Below, in pieces: positions 1 through 10,009 of a DNA stretch of 64,000 bases; the stretch's first letter is position 1; each line of letters opens with the position of its first letter. Origin of the DNA: Tabrizicola sp. TH137 (lineage in GTDB: Bacteria; Pseudomonadota; Alphaproteobacteria; Rhodobacterales; Rhodobacteraceae); assembly GCF_002855575.1 (NCBI RefSeq), contig NZ_PKRQ01000006.1, positions 1 to 64,000 of the forward strand. The letters are read 5' to 3'. Position numbers and translations under genes: made by a program. The notes below the pieces were generated by a model that was not told the origin of the DNA, did not search any database, and worked only from the letters and a program-made list of their open reading frames with translations.

Positions 1-361
<361 letters not shown>

Positions 362-1558
362 ATGCCGAACACGCTCCCCCCCTTCGCGCGCCGGATGGAC
401 ATGGTCCGCCCCTCCGCCATCCGCGATCTCCTCGCCCTCGGGGCCGACCCGTCGATCCTCTCCTTCGGCGGCGGCTATCCCGATGCCGCGCTCTTCCCGC
501 GCGACCTCCTGCAAGGCGTCTTCCGCGACGCCATTGCCGATCCCTCCGGCGATCCGCTGCAATATGCCCCCTCCGACGGCCTGCCACGCCTCCGCGCCCA
601 GATCGCCGCCCTGATGACGGCTGATGGCACCCCCACCACCCCTGACGAGGTGCTCATCCTGCAAGGCTCCCAGCAGGGGCTCGACTTCGCGGCGAAGATG
701 CTGGTGAACCCCGGCGAGACGATCCTCGTCGAAGACCCCACCTTCCTCGGCGCGCTGATCGCCTTCGCCCCGGCCCAGCCCCGCTACGCCGCCATCCCGA
801 TGGACGCGGAGGGCATGGATCTCGACGCTCTGGAAAGGACGCTCGCGGAAACCCCCGATGCCCGCCTTCTCTACACCGTGCCCGATTTCCAGAACCCGAC
901 CGGGGCCACCCTCTCCCTCCCCCGCCGCCACCGGCTGATCGACCTCGCCAACCGCCACGACCTGATCCTGCTGGAGGATACCCCCTACCGCCACATACGC
1001 TTCGCAGGCGACAGCCTGCCCACGCTGAAATCCCTCGATACCGAAGGCCGCGTCATCCATCTGGGCAGTTTCTCCAAGATCCTCGTCCCCGCGCTCCGCC
1101 TCGGCTGGGCCGTGGCCGCGCCCCCGCTCCTCGAACGGCTCTCGCTCCTCAAGGTCGCGGCCGATACCCAGACCTCCACCCTCAACATGGCCGCCACCTC
1201 GCTCTTCCTCGACCGCCACGACCTCCAGGCCCATATCGCCACCCTGCGCGCCGCCTATCGCCGGAAGAAAGAGGTGATGCTCGACGCCATCCGCCAGCAT
1301 TTCCCGCAAGAGGTGACGGTGACCGATCCCGATGGCGGGCTCTTCACCTGGGCGCGCTTTCCCGAAGGCTTCGACGCCACCGCCTTCCTGCGCGACCATG
1401 CACTTCCCGAGGCGCGCGTGGCCTATGTCCCGGGCGGGACCTTCTTTGCCACGCATCCCCGCCCCAATCACGCCCGGATCAACTTCTCCGCCCAATCCGA
1501 AGACCGCATCCGCCAGGGCATCGCCGCCCTCGGCGCCTGCCTGAAGGATCATCTGTGA
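362..1558 (+). CDS. PLP-dependent aminotransferase, 2-aminoadipate/MocR-like class I
   Basis: A 398-residue fold-type I aminotransferase. The N-terminus (MDMVRPSAIRDLL, then SFGGGYPD) matches the family of lysine/2-aminoadipate and aromatic aminotransferases related to the MocR C-terminal domain. The likely Schiff-base lysine is Lys239 in GSFSK. The YTVPDFQNPTG segment (171-181) is the usual cofactor/substrate loop. There is no N-terminal helix-turn-helix, so it is an enzyme rather than a MocR regulator. The true substrate cannot be told from sequence. The stop overlaps the next start (TGATG), so the two genes are probably co-translated. The upstream region is corrupted, so its promoter cannot be judged, but the N-terminus looks complete. 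Confidence 0.85.
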   Translation: MPNTLPPFARRMDMVRPSAIRDLLALGADPSILSFGGGYPDAALFPRDLLQGVFRDAIADPSGDPLQYAPSDGLPRLRAQIAALMTADGTPTTPDEVLILQGSQQGLDFAAKMLVNPGETILVEDPTFLGALIAFAPAQPRYAAIPMDAEGMDLDALERTLAETPDARLLYTVPDFQNPTGATLSLPRRHRLIDLANRHDLILLEDTPYRHIRFAGDSLPTLKSLDTEGRVIHLGSFSKILVPALRLGWAVAAPPLLERLSLLKVAADTQTSTLNMAATSLFLDRHDLQAHIATLRAAYRRKKEVMLDAIRQHFPQEVTVTDPDGGLFTWARFPEGFDATAFLRDHALPEARVAYVPGGTFFATHPRPNHARINFSAQSEDRIRQGIAALGACLKDHL

Positions 1559-2247
1559 TGGCCGACCCCCAGCACCACGTCACCCTGCACCGCAGCAGCC
1601 TTCCCCCGGCCCCCGATCTTTCCGACTGGGGCGCGATCCCCGTCGCCGTGGCGGTGGATTGCGTCCCCGGCGCGCACCAGATCGACCCGGCCATCCGCCC
1701 CCTGCGCCCGGCAGGACAGCAGCCCCGCCTCACGGGCCGCGCCGTCACCGTGGACTGTCACGCCCCGGATTTCGGCGCGGTGCTGCACGCGCTCGATCTC
1801 GTGCAACGGGGCGAGGTTCTGGTCATTGCCGCCCGCGGCCACCGCGACCATGCCATGATCGGCGATATCCTGTCCGGCCATCTGCGCGACAAGGGCGCGG
1901 CGGGCGTCATCGTCGATGGCGCGATCCGCGACACGGGAACCCTCGGCCGCTGGGACGATTTCGCCGCCTTCGCCCGCCACGTCACTCCCTGCGGTCCGAC
2001 CGGGGCCGAGGCAGGCGGCGTGAACGGTCCCGTCGCCTTCGGCGGCATCACCATTCATCCGGGCGACCTCATCCTCGGCGATGATGACGGCCTCGTCTGC
2101 CTGCCGCCCGAGACATGGCAGACGGGCCTCGCCCCCGCCCGCGCCAAACTCGCGCTGGAAGAGCGGTGGACGGAAGCCCTCCGCAGCGGCACGGCGACCA
2201 AGGCCTTCGGCCTGCCCGCGCCCTTCCGGGGGCGCGGCACCCCGTAG
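1558..2247 (+). CDS. RraA-like / HMG aldolase family protein
   Basis: A 229-residue protein of the RraA-like fold, which includes 4-hydroxy-4-methyl-2-oxoglutarate/oxaloacetate aldolases and the RNase E regulator RraA. The family hallmark is visible as GDILSGHLRDKGAAG followed by VIVDGAIRD (around residues 102-126), where the Gly/Asp/Arg residues bind metal and substrate. It starts at the ATG that overlaps the aminotransferase stop; a GTG one codon earlier is an alternative. Coupling to an aminotransferase suggests a catabolic role on a 2-oxo acid, which is an inference. A hairpin of the GGATGGGCG family begins at the stop codon. Confidence 0.8.
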   Translation: MADPQHHVTLHRSSLPPAPDLSDWGAIPVAVAVDCVPGAHQIDPAIRPLRPAGQQPRLTGRAVTVDCHAPDFGAVLHALDLVQRGEVLVIAARGHRDHAMIGDILSGHLRDKGAAGVIVDGAIRDTGTLGRWDDFAAFARHVTPCGPTGAEAGGVNGPVAFGGITIHPGDLILGDDDGLVCLPPETWQTGLAPARAKLALEERWTEALRSGTATKAFGLPAPFRGRGTP

Positions 2248-2268
2248 GATGGGCGATACCGCCCATCC
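2247..2268. repeat. Hairpin of the GGATGGGCG family (terminator-like)
   Basis: A perfect 9-bp stem, GGATGGGCG/CGCCCATCC, with loop ATAC. It sits between the convergent ends of the RraA-like gene and mraY. The same stem with loop CAAT recurs at 20787-20808, and a close variant is at 20821-20842. There is no T-run, so it may be a REP-type palindrome as much as a terminator. Confidence 0.7.
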
Positions 2269-2276
2269 CGCGATCC

Positions 2277-3359
2277 TCACCGCACCTTCAGCGTCGCCAG
2301 CCCGATCAGCGCCAGGATCAGCGAGATGATCCAGAACCGGATCACGATCTGCGGCTCGGCCCAGCCCTTCTTCTCGAAATGATGGTGGATCGGCGCCATC
2401 AGGAAGACGCGTTTCCCGGTCCGCTTGAAATAGGCGACCTGGATGATCACGCTCATCGCCTCGACGACGAACAGCCCGCCCACGATGGCCAGCACGATCT
2501 CATGCTTGGTGCAGACGGCAATCGCCCCCAGCGCGCCCCCCAGCGCCAGCGACCCGGTATCGCCCATGAACACCGCCGCCGGCGGCGCGTTGTACCACAG
2601 GAAGCCCATGCCCCCCCCGAACAGCGCCGCGCAGAAGATCAGCAACTCCCCTGTGCCGGGCACGAAATGCACGCCCAGATATTCGGTGTAATTCGCATTC
2701 CCCACCACATAGGCGATCACCCCGAATGTGCCGGCCGCGATCATCACCGGCATGATGGCAAGGCCATCCAGACCATCCGTCAGGTTCACCGCATTGGCCG
2801 CCCCCACGATCACCACCATGCCGAAGGGGATGAAGAACCACCACAGGTTCAGCAGAAGGTCCTTGAAGAAGGGAAAGGCAAGCTGATGGGTCAGGTCGCC
2901 GGGATGAAAGCTCGACGCCGCATAAGAGGCCAGCGCCGCGATCACCAGCCCCGCGCCAAAGCGCACCTTCCCCGGCACGCCCTTGGTGTTCTGCTTCGTG
3001 ACCTTCGCATAATCATCGGCAAAGCCGATCAACCCGAAGGCCAGCGTCACCAGAAGCACGATCCAGACATAAGGATTGTCCCACCGCGCCCAAAGCAGCG
3101 TGGACACCATCAGCGCCGACAGGATCAACAGCCCCCCCATCGTCGGCGTCCCCGCCTTGGCGAAATGGCTCTGCGGCCCGTCATCGCGGATCGGCTGGCC
3201 CTTCTTCTGCTTGCGGCGCAGGAAATCAATCAGCGGCCGCCCGAAGACGAAACCGAAGATCAGCGCGGTGAGGAAGGCCCCCCCCGCCCGCACCGTCTGA
3301 TAGCGGAACAGGTTGAACACGTCGCCCCCGTCCGAAAAGGCGCTCAGCCAGTAGAACAT
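2277..3359 (-). CDS. mraY: Phospho-N-acetylmuramoyl-pentapeptide transferase
   Basis: MraY transfers phospho-MurNAc-pentapeptide to undecaprenyl phosphate to form lipid I at the cytoplasmic membrane. The 360-residue product has the full polytopic pattern and all family signatures: [40 protein letters not shown] and [11 protein letters not shown], which carry the catalytic aspartates and the histidine motif. Its ATG overlaps the murF stop by one base (TGATG), indicating translational coupling. In most alphaproteobacteria murD and ftsW follow. Here the cluster ends at mraY and meets a convergent aminotransferase/RraA pair. Confidence 0.98.
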   Translation of the reverse strand: MFYWLSAFSDGGDVFNLFRYQTVRAGGAFLTALIFGFVFGRPLIDFLRRKQKKGQPIRDDGPQSHFAKAGTPTMGGLLILSALMVSTLLWARWDNPYVWIVLLVTLAFGLIGFADDYAKVTKQNTKGVPGKVRFGAGLVIAALASYAASSFHPGDLTHQLAFPFFKDLLLNLWWFFIPFGMVVIVGAANAVNLTDGLDGLAIMPVMIAAGTFGVIAYVVGNANYTEYLGVHFVPGTGELLIFCAALFGGGMGFLWYNAPPAAVFMGDTGSLALGGALGAIAVCTKHEIVLAIVGGLFVVEAMSVIIQVAYFKRTGKRVFLMAPIHHHFEKKGWAEPQIVIRFWIISLILALIGLATLKVR

Positions 3360-4801
3360 CAGTCCGTCCCCTTGTTCTTGGGCGCCACCGCCTGCCCCAG
3401 TTTGCGCAGGCCGTCAACGACCTGACTGACCTTGGACCCCTTCGATCCCTTCACCAGCACGATATCCCCGGCGTCGATGATCGACCGCGCCCGCGGCGCA
3501 AGCTCTGCCGCCGTCTCCACCCACTCGCCGCGCTGCGCCCGTGGCAGCACCTGCCACAGCGCCTTCATCCGCGGCCCGACGCAATGGATCACCGCCACCC
3601 GCTCCAGCCCCGGATGCCGCGCGATGGCGGCATGCAACTCGGCCTCGCGCGGCCCCAGTTCCAGCATGTCGCCCAGCACCGCGATCCGCCGCCCCGTCGC
3701 CAGCCGCCCGATGCCGTTCTCCGGCTCCGCCGCGATCAGCACATCCAGCGCCGCCGCAAGGCTGGCCGGATTGGCATTGAAGGCATCGTCGATCAGGTCA
3801 AACCCCGTCTCCTCCAGCGTATCCATCACGATCCGCTCGCGCGTCCCGCGCCCAGCCGGCGGCGACCAGCGCCCGATGTCGCAGGCCGCAATCGCCGCAT
3901 CGCAGCCCAGAGCCTCGGCCACCGCCAGCGCGCCAAGGGCATTGGCCGCGAAATGCCGCCCCGGCGACAGCACCTTGAACAGCAGCGGCTCGCCGCCCCG
4001 CACCGCCCGCACCACCGTCGCCCCGTCCGACAGGCTGACCGACTGGATGCGCCAATCCGCGGCTTCCGACGCACCAAAGCCCACCACCCGCGCACCCACC
4101 GCCTCGGCCTTTGCCCGCAGGATCGGCGCGGTCTCGATATCGGCGTTCAGCACCGCCACGCCCCCCGGCCGCAAACCGTCAAGGATCGACGCCTTCTCCC
4201 GCGCGATACCTTCCACGCTCTCGAAGGCCTCCAGATGCGCCGGCGCCACCGTCGTCACCATCGCCACATCCAGATCGGCCATCCGTGCCAGCGGCGCGAT
4301 CTCGCCGGGATGGTTCATCCCGATCTCGATCACCGCGAATTCCGTCTCCTCCGGCATCCGCGCCAGCGTCAGGGGCACGCCCCAATGGTTGTTGTAACTC
4401 GCCTCCGCCGCATGGACGCGCCCCTGCCCGCCCAGCACCGCGCGCAGCATCTCCTTCGTCGATGTCTTGCCGACCGATCCGGTGATCCCCACCACCTTTG
4501 CCCGCGTCCGCGCCCGCGCCGCCCGGCCCAGATCCTCCAGCGCGCGCAGCACATCCGGCACCACCAGAAGCGGCGCATCCGCCGCCACCCCCTCGGGGAT
4601 GCGCGACACCAGCGCCGCCGCCGCCCCCTTCTCCAGCGCCGCCGCCACGAAATCATGCCCGTCGCGCAGATCCTTCAGCGCCACGAACAATTCGCCCGCC
4701 CGCAGGGTCCGCGTGTCGATCGACACCCCCGTCGCAGACCAGGCCCGCGTGACCCGCCCCCCCGTCGCCCGCGCCGCATCCTCGGACCGCCACAGCACCA
4801 T
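3359..4801 (-). CDS. murF: UDP-N-acetylmuramoyl-tripeptide--D-alanyl-D-alanine ligase
   Basis: MurF adds D-Ala-D-Ala to UDP-MurNAc-tripeptide in the cytoplasm. The 480-residue product has the Mur ligase layout: an N-terminal substrate domain, the ATP loop [13 protein letters not shown], then the central [12 protein letters not shown] and [10 protein letters not shown] motifs, and a C-terminal domain with [11 protein letters not shown]. It lies between murE and mraY, and both junctions are one-base TGATG overlaps, so the genes are probably translated in series from one mRNA. Confidence 0.97.
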   Translation of the reverse strand: MVLWRSEDAARATGGRVTRAWSATGVSIDTRTLRAGELFVALKDLRDGHDFVAAALEKGAAAALVSRIPEGVAADAPLLVVPDVLRALEDLGRAARARTRAKVVGITGSVGKTSTKEMLRAVLGGQGRVHAAEASYNNHWGVPLTLARMPEETEFAVIEIGMNHPGEIAPLARMADLDVAMVTTVAPAHLEAFESVEGIAREKASILDGLRPGGVAVLNADIETAPILRAKAEAVGARVVGFGASEAADWRIQSVSLSDGATVVRAVRGGEPLLFKVLSPGRHFAANALGALAVAEALGCDAAIAACDIGRWSPPAGRGTRERIVMDTLEETGFDLIDDAFNANPASLAAALDVLIAAEPENGIGRLATGRRIAVLGDMLELGPREAELHAAIARHPGLERVAVIHCVGPRMKALWQVLPRAQRGEWVETAAELAPRARSIIDAGDIVLVKGSKGSKVSQVVDGLRKLGQAVAPKNKGTD

Positions 4802-6282
4802 CAGATCACCCCGTCCAGCGCCGCAACCGCGATGCTCGCCTGTTCCACATCGTCGAAAGGATAGACATCGCCCTTGATGATCTGCCCCGTCTCATGCCCC
4901 TTTCCCGCGATCAGCAGCGCATCGCCCGGGCCCAGCGCATCCACCCCGCGCAAGATGGCCTCCGCCCGGTCGCCCACCTCATTCGCCTCGGGGCAGGCTT
5001 GCAAAATCTCGGCACGGATGACCTCGGGCTCCTCGCTGCGCGGGTTGTCGTCTGTCACGAACAGAACATCGGCAAACTCCCGCGCCGCCGCCCCCATCAG
5101 CGGGCGCTTCAACCGGTCCCGGTCCCCGCCCGCCCCAAAGACGATGACGATCCGCCCCATCACATGCGGGCGCAGCGCCTTCAATGCCGTCGCAATCGCA
5201 TCCGGCGTATGGGCGTAATCGACAAAGACCGCCGCCCCATTCGCCCGCGTCGCGGCCAGTTGCATCCGGCCCCGCACCCCCGTCAGCTTCGGCAGCACGC
5301 CAAAGACCGCCGCAGGCTCCTCGCCCGCCGCGATCACCAGCCCCGCCGCCAGCGCCACATTCTCCGCCTGAAACCCGCCGATCAGCGCCAGCTTCACCTG
5401 ATGCGCCTGCACCCCCTGCCAGACGAAACGCACCTCCTGCCCCGTCGCCTCGGCCCTCTGCCCCGTGATCCGCAGATCGCAACCGGCCCCATGCCCCACG
5501 GTCAGCACCCGCTGCCCCCGCGCCCGCGCCACCTCGGCCATCCGCGCGCCGTTCGGATCGTTCAGGTTCACCACCGCCACGCCGTCATCGGGGAGCACCC
5601 GCCCGAACAGCTCTGCCTTGGCGGCGAAATAGGCCTCCATCGTGCCGTGATAATCCAGATGATCCTGCGTGAAATTGGTGAAGCCCGCCGCCGCCAGCCG
5701 CACCCCGTCCATCCGCCGCTGGTCAAGACCATGGGACGAGGCTTCCATCGCCGCATGGGTCACCCCCGCCGCCACCGCCTGCGCCAGCATCGCATGCAGG
5801 GTTATCGCATCCGGCGTGGTGTGGGACGACGGCGCCGACCAGGCCCCCTCCACCCCCGTCGTGCCGATATTGATCGCCTCATGCCCCAGCGCGGCCCAGA
5901 TCTGCCGGGTGAAGGTGGCGACGGATGTCTTGCCATTGGTCCCGGTGACGGCAACCATCACCCCCGGCTGCGCCCCGAACCACAGGGCCGCTGCCCCCGA
6001 CAGGGCCGCCCGCGCATCCTCCGCCACCACCAGCGCCGCCCCCGATCCGGCCAGCGCCTCGCCCGCGATCCGCGCGCCCGCCGCATCCGTCAGAACCGCC
6101 GCCGCACCCATCCGCAGCGCCGGCCCGATGAACTCCGCCCCATGCAGCCGCGCGCCGGGCAGGGCGGCAAACAGAAAGCCGGGCTTCACCGCCCGGCTGT
6201 CCACCGTCACGCCCGAAAGCACCGGGTCCGCGCCCCCCCGCGCCGTCAGGCCGAGTTCCGACAGTTTCTTCGCCCCGGCCAT
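4801..6282 (-). CDS. murE: UDP-N-acetylmuramoyl-L-alanyl-D-glutamate--2,6-diaminopimelate ligase
   Basis: MurE adds the third stem-peptide residue. The 493-residue product shows the ATP loop VTGTNGKTSVATF, the TTPDA segment and, decisively, DDNPRSEEP. The DNPR motif selects meso-diaminopimelate rather than lysine, as expected for a Gram-negative wall. The carbamoylated-lysine region is present in the central domain. The gene ends by overlapping the murF start and begins 18 nt after ftsI. Confidence 0.97.
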   Translation of the reverse strand: MAGAKKLSELGLTARGGADPVLSGVTVDSRAVKPGFLFAALPGARLHGAEFIGPALRMGAAAVLTDAAGARIAGEALAGSGAALVVAEDARAALSGAAALWFGAQPGVMVAVTGTNGKTSVATFTRQIWAALGHEAINIGTTGVEGAWSAPSSHTTPDAITLHAMLAQAVAAGVTHAAMEASSHGLDQRRMDGVRLAAAGFTNFTQDHLDYHGTMEAYFAAKAELFGRVLPDDGVAVVNLNDPNGARMAEVARARGQRVLTVGHGAGCDLRITGQRAEATGQEVRFVWQGVQAHQVKLALIGGFQAENVALAAGLVIAAGEEPAAVFGVLPKLTGVRGRMQLAATRANGAAVFVDYAHTPDAIATALKALRPHVMGRIVIVFGAGGDRDRLKRPLMGAAAREFADVLFVTDDNPRSEEPEVIRAEILQACPEANEVGDRAEAILRGVDALGPGDALLIAGKGHETGQIIKGDVYPFDDVEQASIAVAALDGVI

Positions 6283-6300
6283 CTGCCCCAGACCCCCGCC

Positions 6301-8088
6301 TCAGTTCGAGACGGCTGTTAGCTCATCCACCGGCGGGGGTTCAACCACCGGTCGCAACCCCATCAGCGGGGCCGTGCGCCGGATGATCTCGCCCGCCACC
6401 GGCACCGCCGTCCAGCCCGCCGTCCGGCGCGGCTCGCTGCCCGAGGTTTCCACCGGCTCGTCCAGCGTCACGACAAGCACATATTTCGGATTGTCCGCCG
6501 GAAACAGGCTGGCGAAGGTGTTCACCACCTTGTCGGTGTCATAGCCGCCCTGCGCATTGGGCTTTTCCGCCGTCCCGGTCTTGCCCGCCACCTGATAGCC
6601 CGGCACATCGCCCAGCGTCGCCGTCCCCTCGCCCACCACGCGCCGCAACATGCGGATGGACGCCGCCGCCGTCTGCTCCGACATGACGCGCGGCCCGTTC
6701 TGCGGCACGCCGCCCTGCAACAGCGTCGGCTTCACCATCACCCCGCCATTGGCAATCGCCGCATAGGCCACCGCCAGATGCATCGGGCTGGCCGAAATGC
6801 CATGCCCATAGCTCGTGGTGATCGTGGTGATGTCGGGCCAGCGTTTCGGCACGATGGGCCGCGCCCCCGGCGCCTCCACCAGTTCGATGGTCGTCGGCTC
6901 AAAGAACCCCAGCGACTGGAAGAACGCCGCCTGCCGCTCCGCCCCGATCATCAGCGCAAGGTTCGCCGTGCCGACATTGGACGACTTCACGATCACATCC
7001 TCGACCGACAGCAGCGGACCATAGTTCTTGTTCTGGAATTCCTTGATGGTGAACCGGCCCCAACGCTTGGGCGCATTGGCATCCACCATCGTATCCATCT
7101 CCACCAGCCCCTGCTCAAGCGCATTGGCCACGGTAAAAATCTTGAAGGTGGACCCCAGCTCATACACCCCCTGCACCGCACGGTTGAACAGCGGGCTATC
7201 CCCGGGATCGCCTTTCACAAGCGGATTGGGCCGGTCATTCGGATCGAAGGCCGGCAGCGAGGCCAGCGACAGGATCTCCCCCGTCCGCACATCCATCAGG
7301 ATCGCCGCCGCCCCCTTGGCGTTCAGCATCGTCTTGCCGGTGGCCAGCACCTCTTCAATCGTCGCCTGCAAGGTCAGGTCGATGGACAGCGCCAAGGGCG
7401 TGCCCGACTGCGCCGGATCGCGCAGCCGCGCATCCAGCGCCTTCTCGATCCCCGCCGTCCCGATCACCTCCGCCGAAGACACGCCCTCGGCCCCGAAACT
7501 CGCCCCGCCCAGCACATGCGCCGCCAACTGCCCATTGGGATAAAGCCGCATCTCGCGCGGCCCGAACAAAAGCCCTGGATCGCCGATCTCATGCACCCGC
7601 TGCATCTGCTCGGGGCTCATCACCCGCCGGATCCACAGGAAGGACCGCCCGTCGGTCAGCCGCCGTTCCAGCGCCACAGGGTCGATCTCGGGGAAGATCT
7701 TCGCCAATTCCCGCGCCACCCGGCCCGGATCGACCATGTCCCGCGGCTGCGCATAAAGCGCATAGGTCTGCATGTTGGTCGCCAGAATCCGCCCGTTGCG
7801 ATCCGTGATATCGGCCCGCGTCGCCACGATCTCGGCCCCCGCCGCCGCCGTGCGCGGCTCCATCGGCTCGGTCGCGGCCAAGAGCCCCATCCGCGCCCCG
7901 ATGGTGGCAAAGGCCGCAAGGAACCCCAGGCTCAGGAACAGAAGCCGCACCTCCGCCCGCGCGCGGGACTTGTCGCGAATCTCCTCATGCCGCAGGCGCA
8001 GGTTCTCGCGCTCGATCGTATCGGGATTCTCGCCCTTCTGACGGGCCGAAAGGATGCGGGCCAGCGGGCGCAGGGGTGTGCGGATCAT
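6301..8088 (-). CDS. ftsI: Peptidoglycan D,D-transpeptidase (PBP3)
   Basis: The septal transpeptidase. A 595-residue class B PBP with a cytoplasmic N-terminus, one membrane anchor near residues 48-72, a pedestal domain and a C-terminal penicillin-binding domain. The active-site motifs are intact: STFK at 313-316 (Ser313 nucleophile), SSN at 369-371 and KTGT at 503-506. It overlaps ftsL by four bases (ATGA), the usual dcw arrangement. It acts in the divisome with FtsW, FtsL, FtsB and FtsQ. Confidence 0.97.
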   Translation of the reverse strand: MIRTPLRPLARILSARQKGENPDTIERENLRLRHEEIRDKSRARAEVRLLFLSLGFLAAFATIGARMGLLAATEPMEPRTAAAGAEIVATRADITDRNGRILATNMQTYALYAQPRDMVDPGRVARELAKIFPEIDPVALERRLTDGRSFLWIRRVMSPEQMQRVHEIGDPGLLFGPREMRLYPNGQLAAHVLGGASFGAEGVSSAEVIGTAGIEKALDARLRDPAQSGTPLALSIDLTLQATIEEVLATGKTMLNAKGAAAILMDVRTGEILSLASLPAFDPNDRPNPLVKGDPGDSPLFNRAVQGVYELGSTFKIFTVANALEQGLVEMDTMVDANAPKRWGRFTIKEFQNKNYGPLLSVEDVIVKSSNVGTANLALMIGAERQAAFFQSLGFFEPTTIELVEAPGARPIVPKRWPDITTITTSYGHGISASPMHLAVAYAAIANGGVMVKPTLLQGGVPQNGPRVMSEQTAAASIRMLRRVVGEGTATLGDVPGYQVAGKTGTAEKPNAQGGYDTDKVVNTFASLFPADNPKYVLVVTLDEPVETSGSEPRRTAGWTAVPVAGEIIRRTAPLMGLRPVVEPPPVDELTAVSN

Positions 8089-8495
8089 GGGAATTGTCCG
8101 TCAACAGGGGAAGGGGCGATCTCCGCCCCGGTCAGGGGATCGGTCTGTCCGGTCACCGAAACCGGCGCGTCGATATCGGGAAAACCCTCCATCCCGGGCA
8201 GGATGGTCGGCGCCGGATAGGTCACCTGCGCCGCCGCCCCGAACTGCACCGGTTCCAGCGGCAAGAGACCCAGCCGGTCGAAATTCAGCGTCGCCAGCTC
8301 GCGCAGCCGCTCCGGCCGGTTCAGATAGGCCCATTCCGCCCGTTGCAGCGTCAGCGCCTCGCGCAAGGACGCGATCTCGTTCTGCAATTTCGTCATCTCG
8401 CGCAGCGCCGCCTGGGTGGCGTAATTCTCGCGATAGGCCCAGAAGGCCAGCCCCATCACGGCCAGGAAGGAAAAGACGAAAAACACCGGGCGCAT
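8085..8495 (-). CDS. ftsL: Cell division protein FtsL
   Basis: A 136-residue bitopic protein with a membrane segment at the extreme N-terminus (about residues 3-22), followed by a coiled-coil stretch (about 27-60, with MTKLQNEIASLREAL). It then has the alphaproteobacterial FtsL block LNRPERLRELATLNFDRLGLL and a proline-rich tail. FtsL joins FtsB and FtsQ and activates FtsWI. Position (between rsmH and ftsI), size and topology support the call; sequence identity in this family is weak. It overlaps both neighbours (TGATG with rsmH, ATGA with ftsI). Confidence 0.9.
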   Translation of the reverse strand: MRPVFFVFSFLAVMGLAFWAYRENYATQAALREMTKLQNEIASLREALTLQRAEWAYLNRPERLRELATLNFDRLGLLPLEPVQFGAAAQVTYPAPTILPGMEGFPDIDAPVSVTGQTDPLTGAEIAPSPVDGQFP

Positions 8496-9499
8496 CAGCG
8501 GCGTCCTTTCTTCGGTTGAAACTCGGGCAGGCCCAGCGCGGCAGGCGCGATCCGGGCCGCAGGCACCGCCGTCCGCCGCGCCACGCGCAGCTTGGCACTG
8601 CGGGCGCGCGGATTGGCGGCCAGTTCCGCCGCATCCGGCCCCACCGCCTTTCGGGTGATCATCTCGAACCGCGCCGCACTGTCGGCCCGCGCGGGCGCAT
8701 AGCGGTTGGCATTCGCCTCCGCCCCGCTGGCGATCTGGAAGAACCGCTTCACGATCCGGTCCTCAAGGCTGTGAAACGTCACCACCGCCAGCCGCCCGCC
8801 GGGCTTCAGCGCCCGCTCCGCCGCCTGCAACCCTTCGGCCAGACTGTCGAACTCCGTGTTCACCGCAATCCGGATCGCCTGGAAACTCCGCGTCGCCGGA
8901 TGGCTCTGTCCCGGCTTCGGGCGCGGCAGGCATTTCGCCACGATCTCGGCCAGCCGCAGCGTCGTGGTGATCTGCTCCACCGCCCGCGCCTCCACGATGG
9001 CCCGCGCGATCCGCCCCGAGGCCCGCTCCTCGCCGTAATGATAAAGGATATCCGCCAGCAGCCCCTCACCCGCCGAATTCACCAGATCGGCGGCACTCTC
9101 CCCCTCCTGGCTCATCCGCATGTCCAGAGGCCCGTCCTTCTGGAAGGAAAAACCCCGCTCCGCCCGATCAAGCTGCATCGACGACACGCCCAGATCCAGC
9201 ACGACCCCGTCCAGCGGCCCGTCCGCATGGGCGTCAAGCTCTGCGAAGTTCCCCGCCACCAGCCGAAGCCGGTCGCCATAGGCCCCCGCCCAGTCCGCCG
9301 CCATCTGCAAGGCCAGCGGGTCGCGGTCCACCCCCGTCACCCGCGCCGCCCCCGCCTCCAGAAGCCCCCGCGCATAGCCGCCCGCACCGAAAGTGCCGTC
9401 CAGCCAGTTGCCCTCCACCGGGGCAACCGCCGCCAGCAACGGGCCCAGGAGCACCGGGATATGGGGGATGCGACCGATCTCCTGATCGCGGGCGGCCAA
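8495..9499 (-). CDS. rsmH: 16S rRNA (cytosine(1402)-N4)-methyltransferase
   Basis: RsmH (MraW) N4-methylates C1402 in the ribosomal P site using SAM. The 334-residue product has the SAM loop [12 protein letters not shown], followed by VDLDLGVSS-type motifs ([13 protein letters not shown]) and the conserved [15 protein letters not shown]. No ATG or GTG is available near the conserved N-terminus ([10 protein letters not shown]). The start is therefore TTG at 9499-9497, three bases after the mraZ stop. It is supported by a strong GGAGGTG ribosome-binding site lying inside the last codons of mraZ. Confidence 0.95.
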   Translation of the reverse strand: MAARDQEIGRIPHIPVLLGPLLAAVAPVEGNWLDGTFGAGGYARGLLEAGAARVTGVDRDPLALQMAADWAGAYGDRLRLVAGNFAELDAHADGPLDGVVLDLGVSSMQLDRAERGFSFQKDGPLDMRMSQEGESAADLVNSAGEGLLADILYHYGEERASGRIARAIVEARAVEQITTTLRLAEIVAKCLPRPKPGQSHPATRSFQAIRIAVNTEFDSLAEGLQAAERALKPGGRLAVVTFHSLEDRIVKRFFQIASGAEANANRYAPARADSAARFEMITRKAVGPDAAELAANPRARSAKLRVARRTAVPAARIAPAALGLPEFQPKKGRR

Positions 9500-9502
9500 G
9501 GC

Positions 9503-10009
9503 TCACACCTCCGGCAGGTCGCCCAACAGCGACAGGATGTCCATGTCCTCCGGCAGCGCCGCCAGATCGGCCTCGGCCGCGCCCAGGATATCGTCCTCGT
9601 AGATATCGGCCTTCCAGAGCTGGAACGTGTCCAGCGACCCGGCCAGCACCGCCTCGCCGCCCTCCGATGCCGTCATCCCGATCTTCTCGCGCACCTTCGG
9701 CGGCAGCACGATCCGCCCGTCATCGTCGATCTCCACCGTCGCCGACAGGGTGATCATGTTGCGCTCAAGGATGCGCCGCTCGCGCGACCCGATGGGTTTC
9801 CTGCGGATCATCGCCTCAAGGCGCTGCGCGCCCGCGATCGTATAGCATTCCGCGAATTTCCGGCGCTCGTCACCATAGACGATCACGATGCGCTTGCGGG
9901 GGCTGTCAGGGTCTCCGGCCTCCAGAACACGGCGAAAGGCCGCCGGGATCAACACCCGCGCCTTACCGTCCACCTTCTGGGTGAACTCGCCTCTGAACGC
10001 CTCCGACAT
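9503..10009 (-). CDS. mraZ: Transcriptional regulator MraZ
   Basis: First gene of the dcw operon. MraZ has two SpoVT/AbrB-like domains, assembles as a ring and usually represses its own operon. The 168-residue product has both half-repeats, with the second DxxGR motif visible as [27 protein letters not shown]-type ribosome-binding site sits just upstream of the ATG. The region ahead of it contains a terminated leader RNA (10082-10293), so expression is probably set both by initiation and by read-through of that terminator. Confidence 0.96.
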   Translation of the reverse strand: MSEAFRGEFTQKVDGKARVLIPAAFRRVLEAGDPDSPRKRIVIVYGDERRKFAECYTIAGAQRLEAMIRRKPIGSRERRILERNMITLSATVEIDDDGRIVLPPKVREKIGMTASEGGEAVLAGSLDTFQLWKADIYEDDILGAAEADLAALPEDMDILSLLGDLPEV

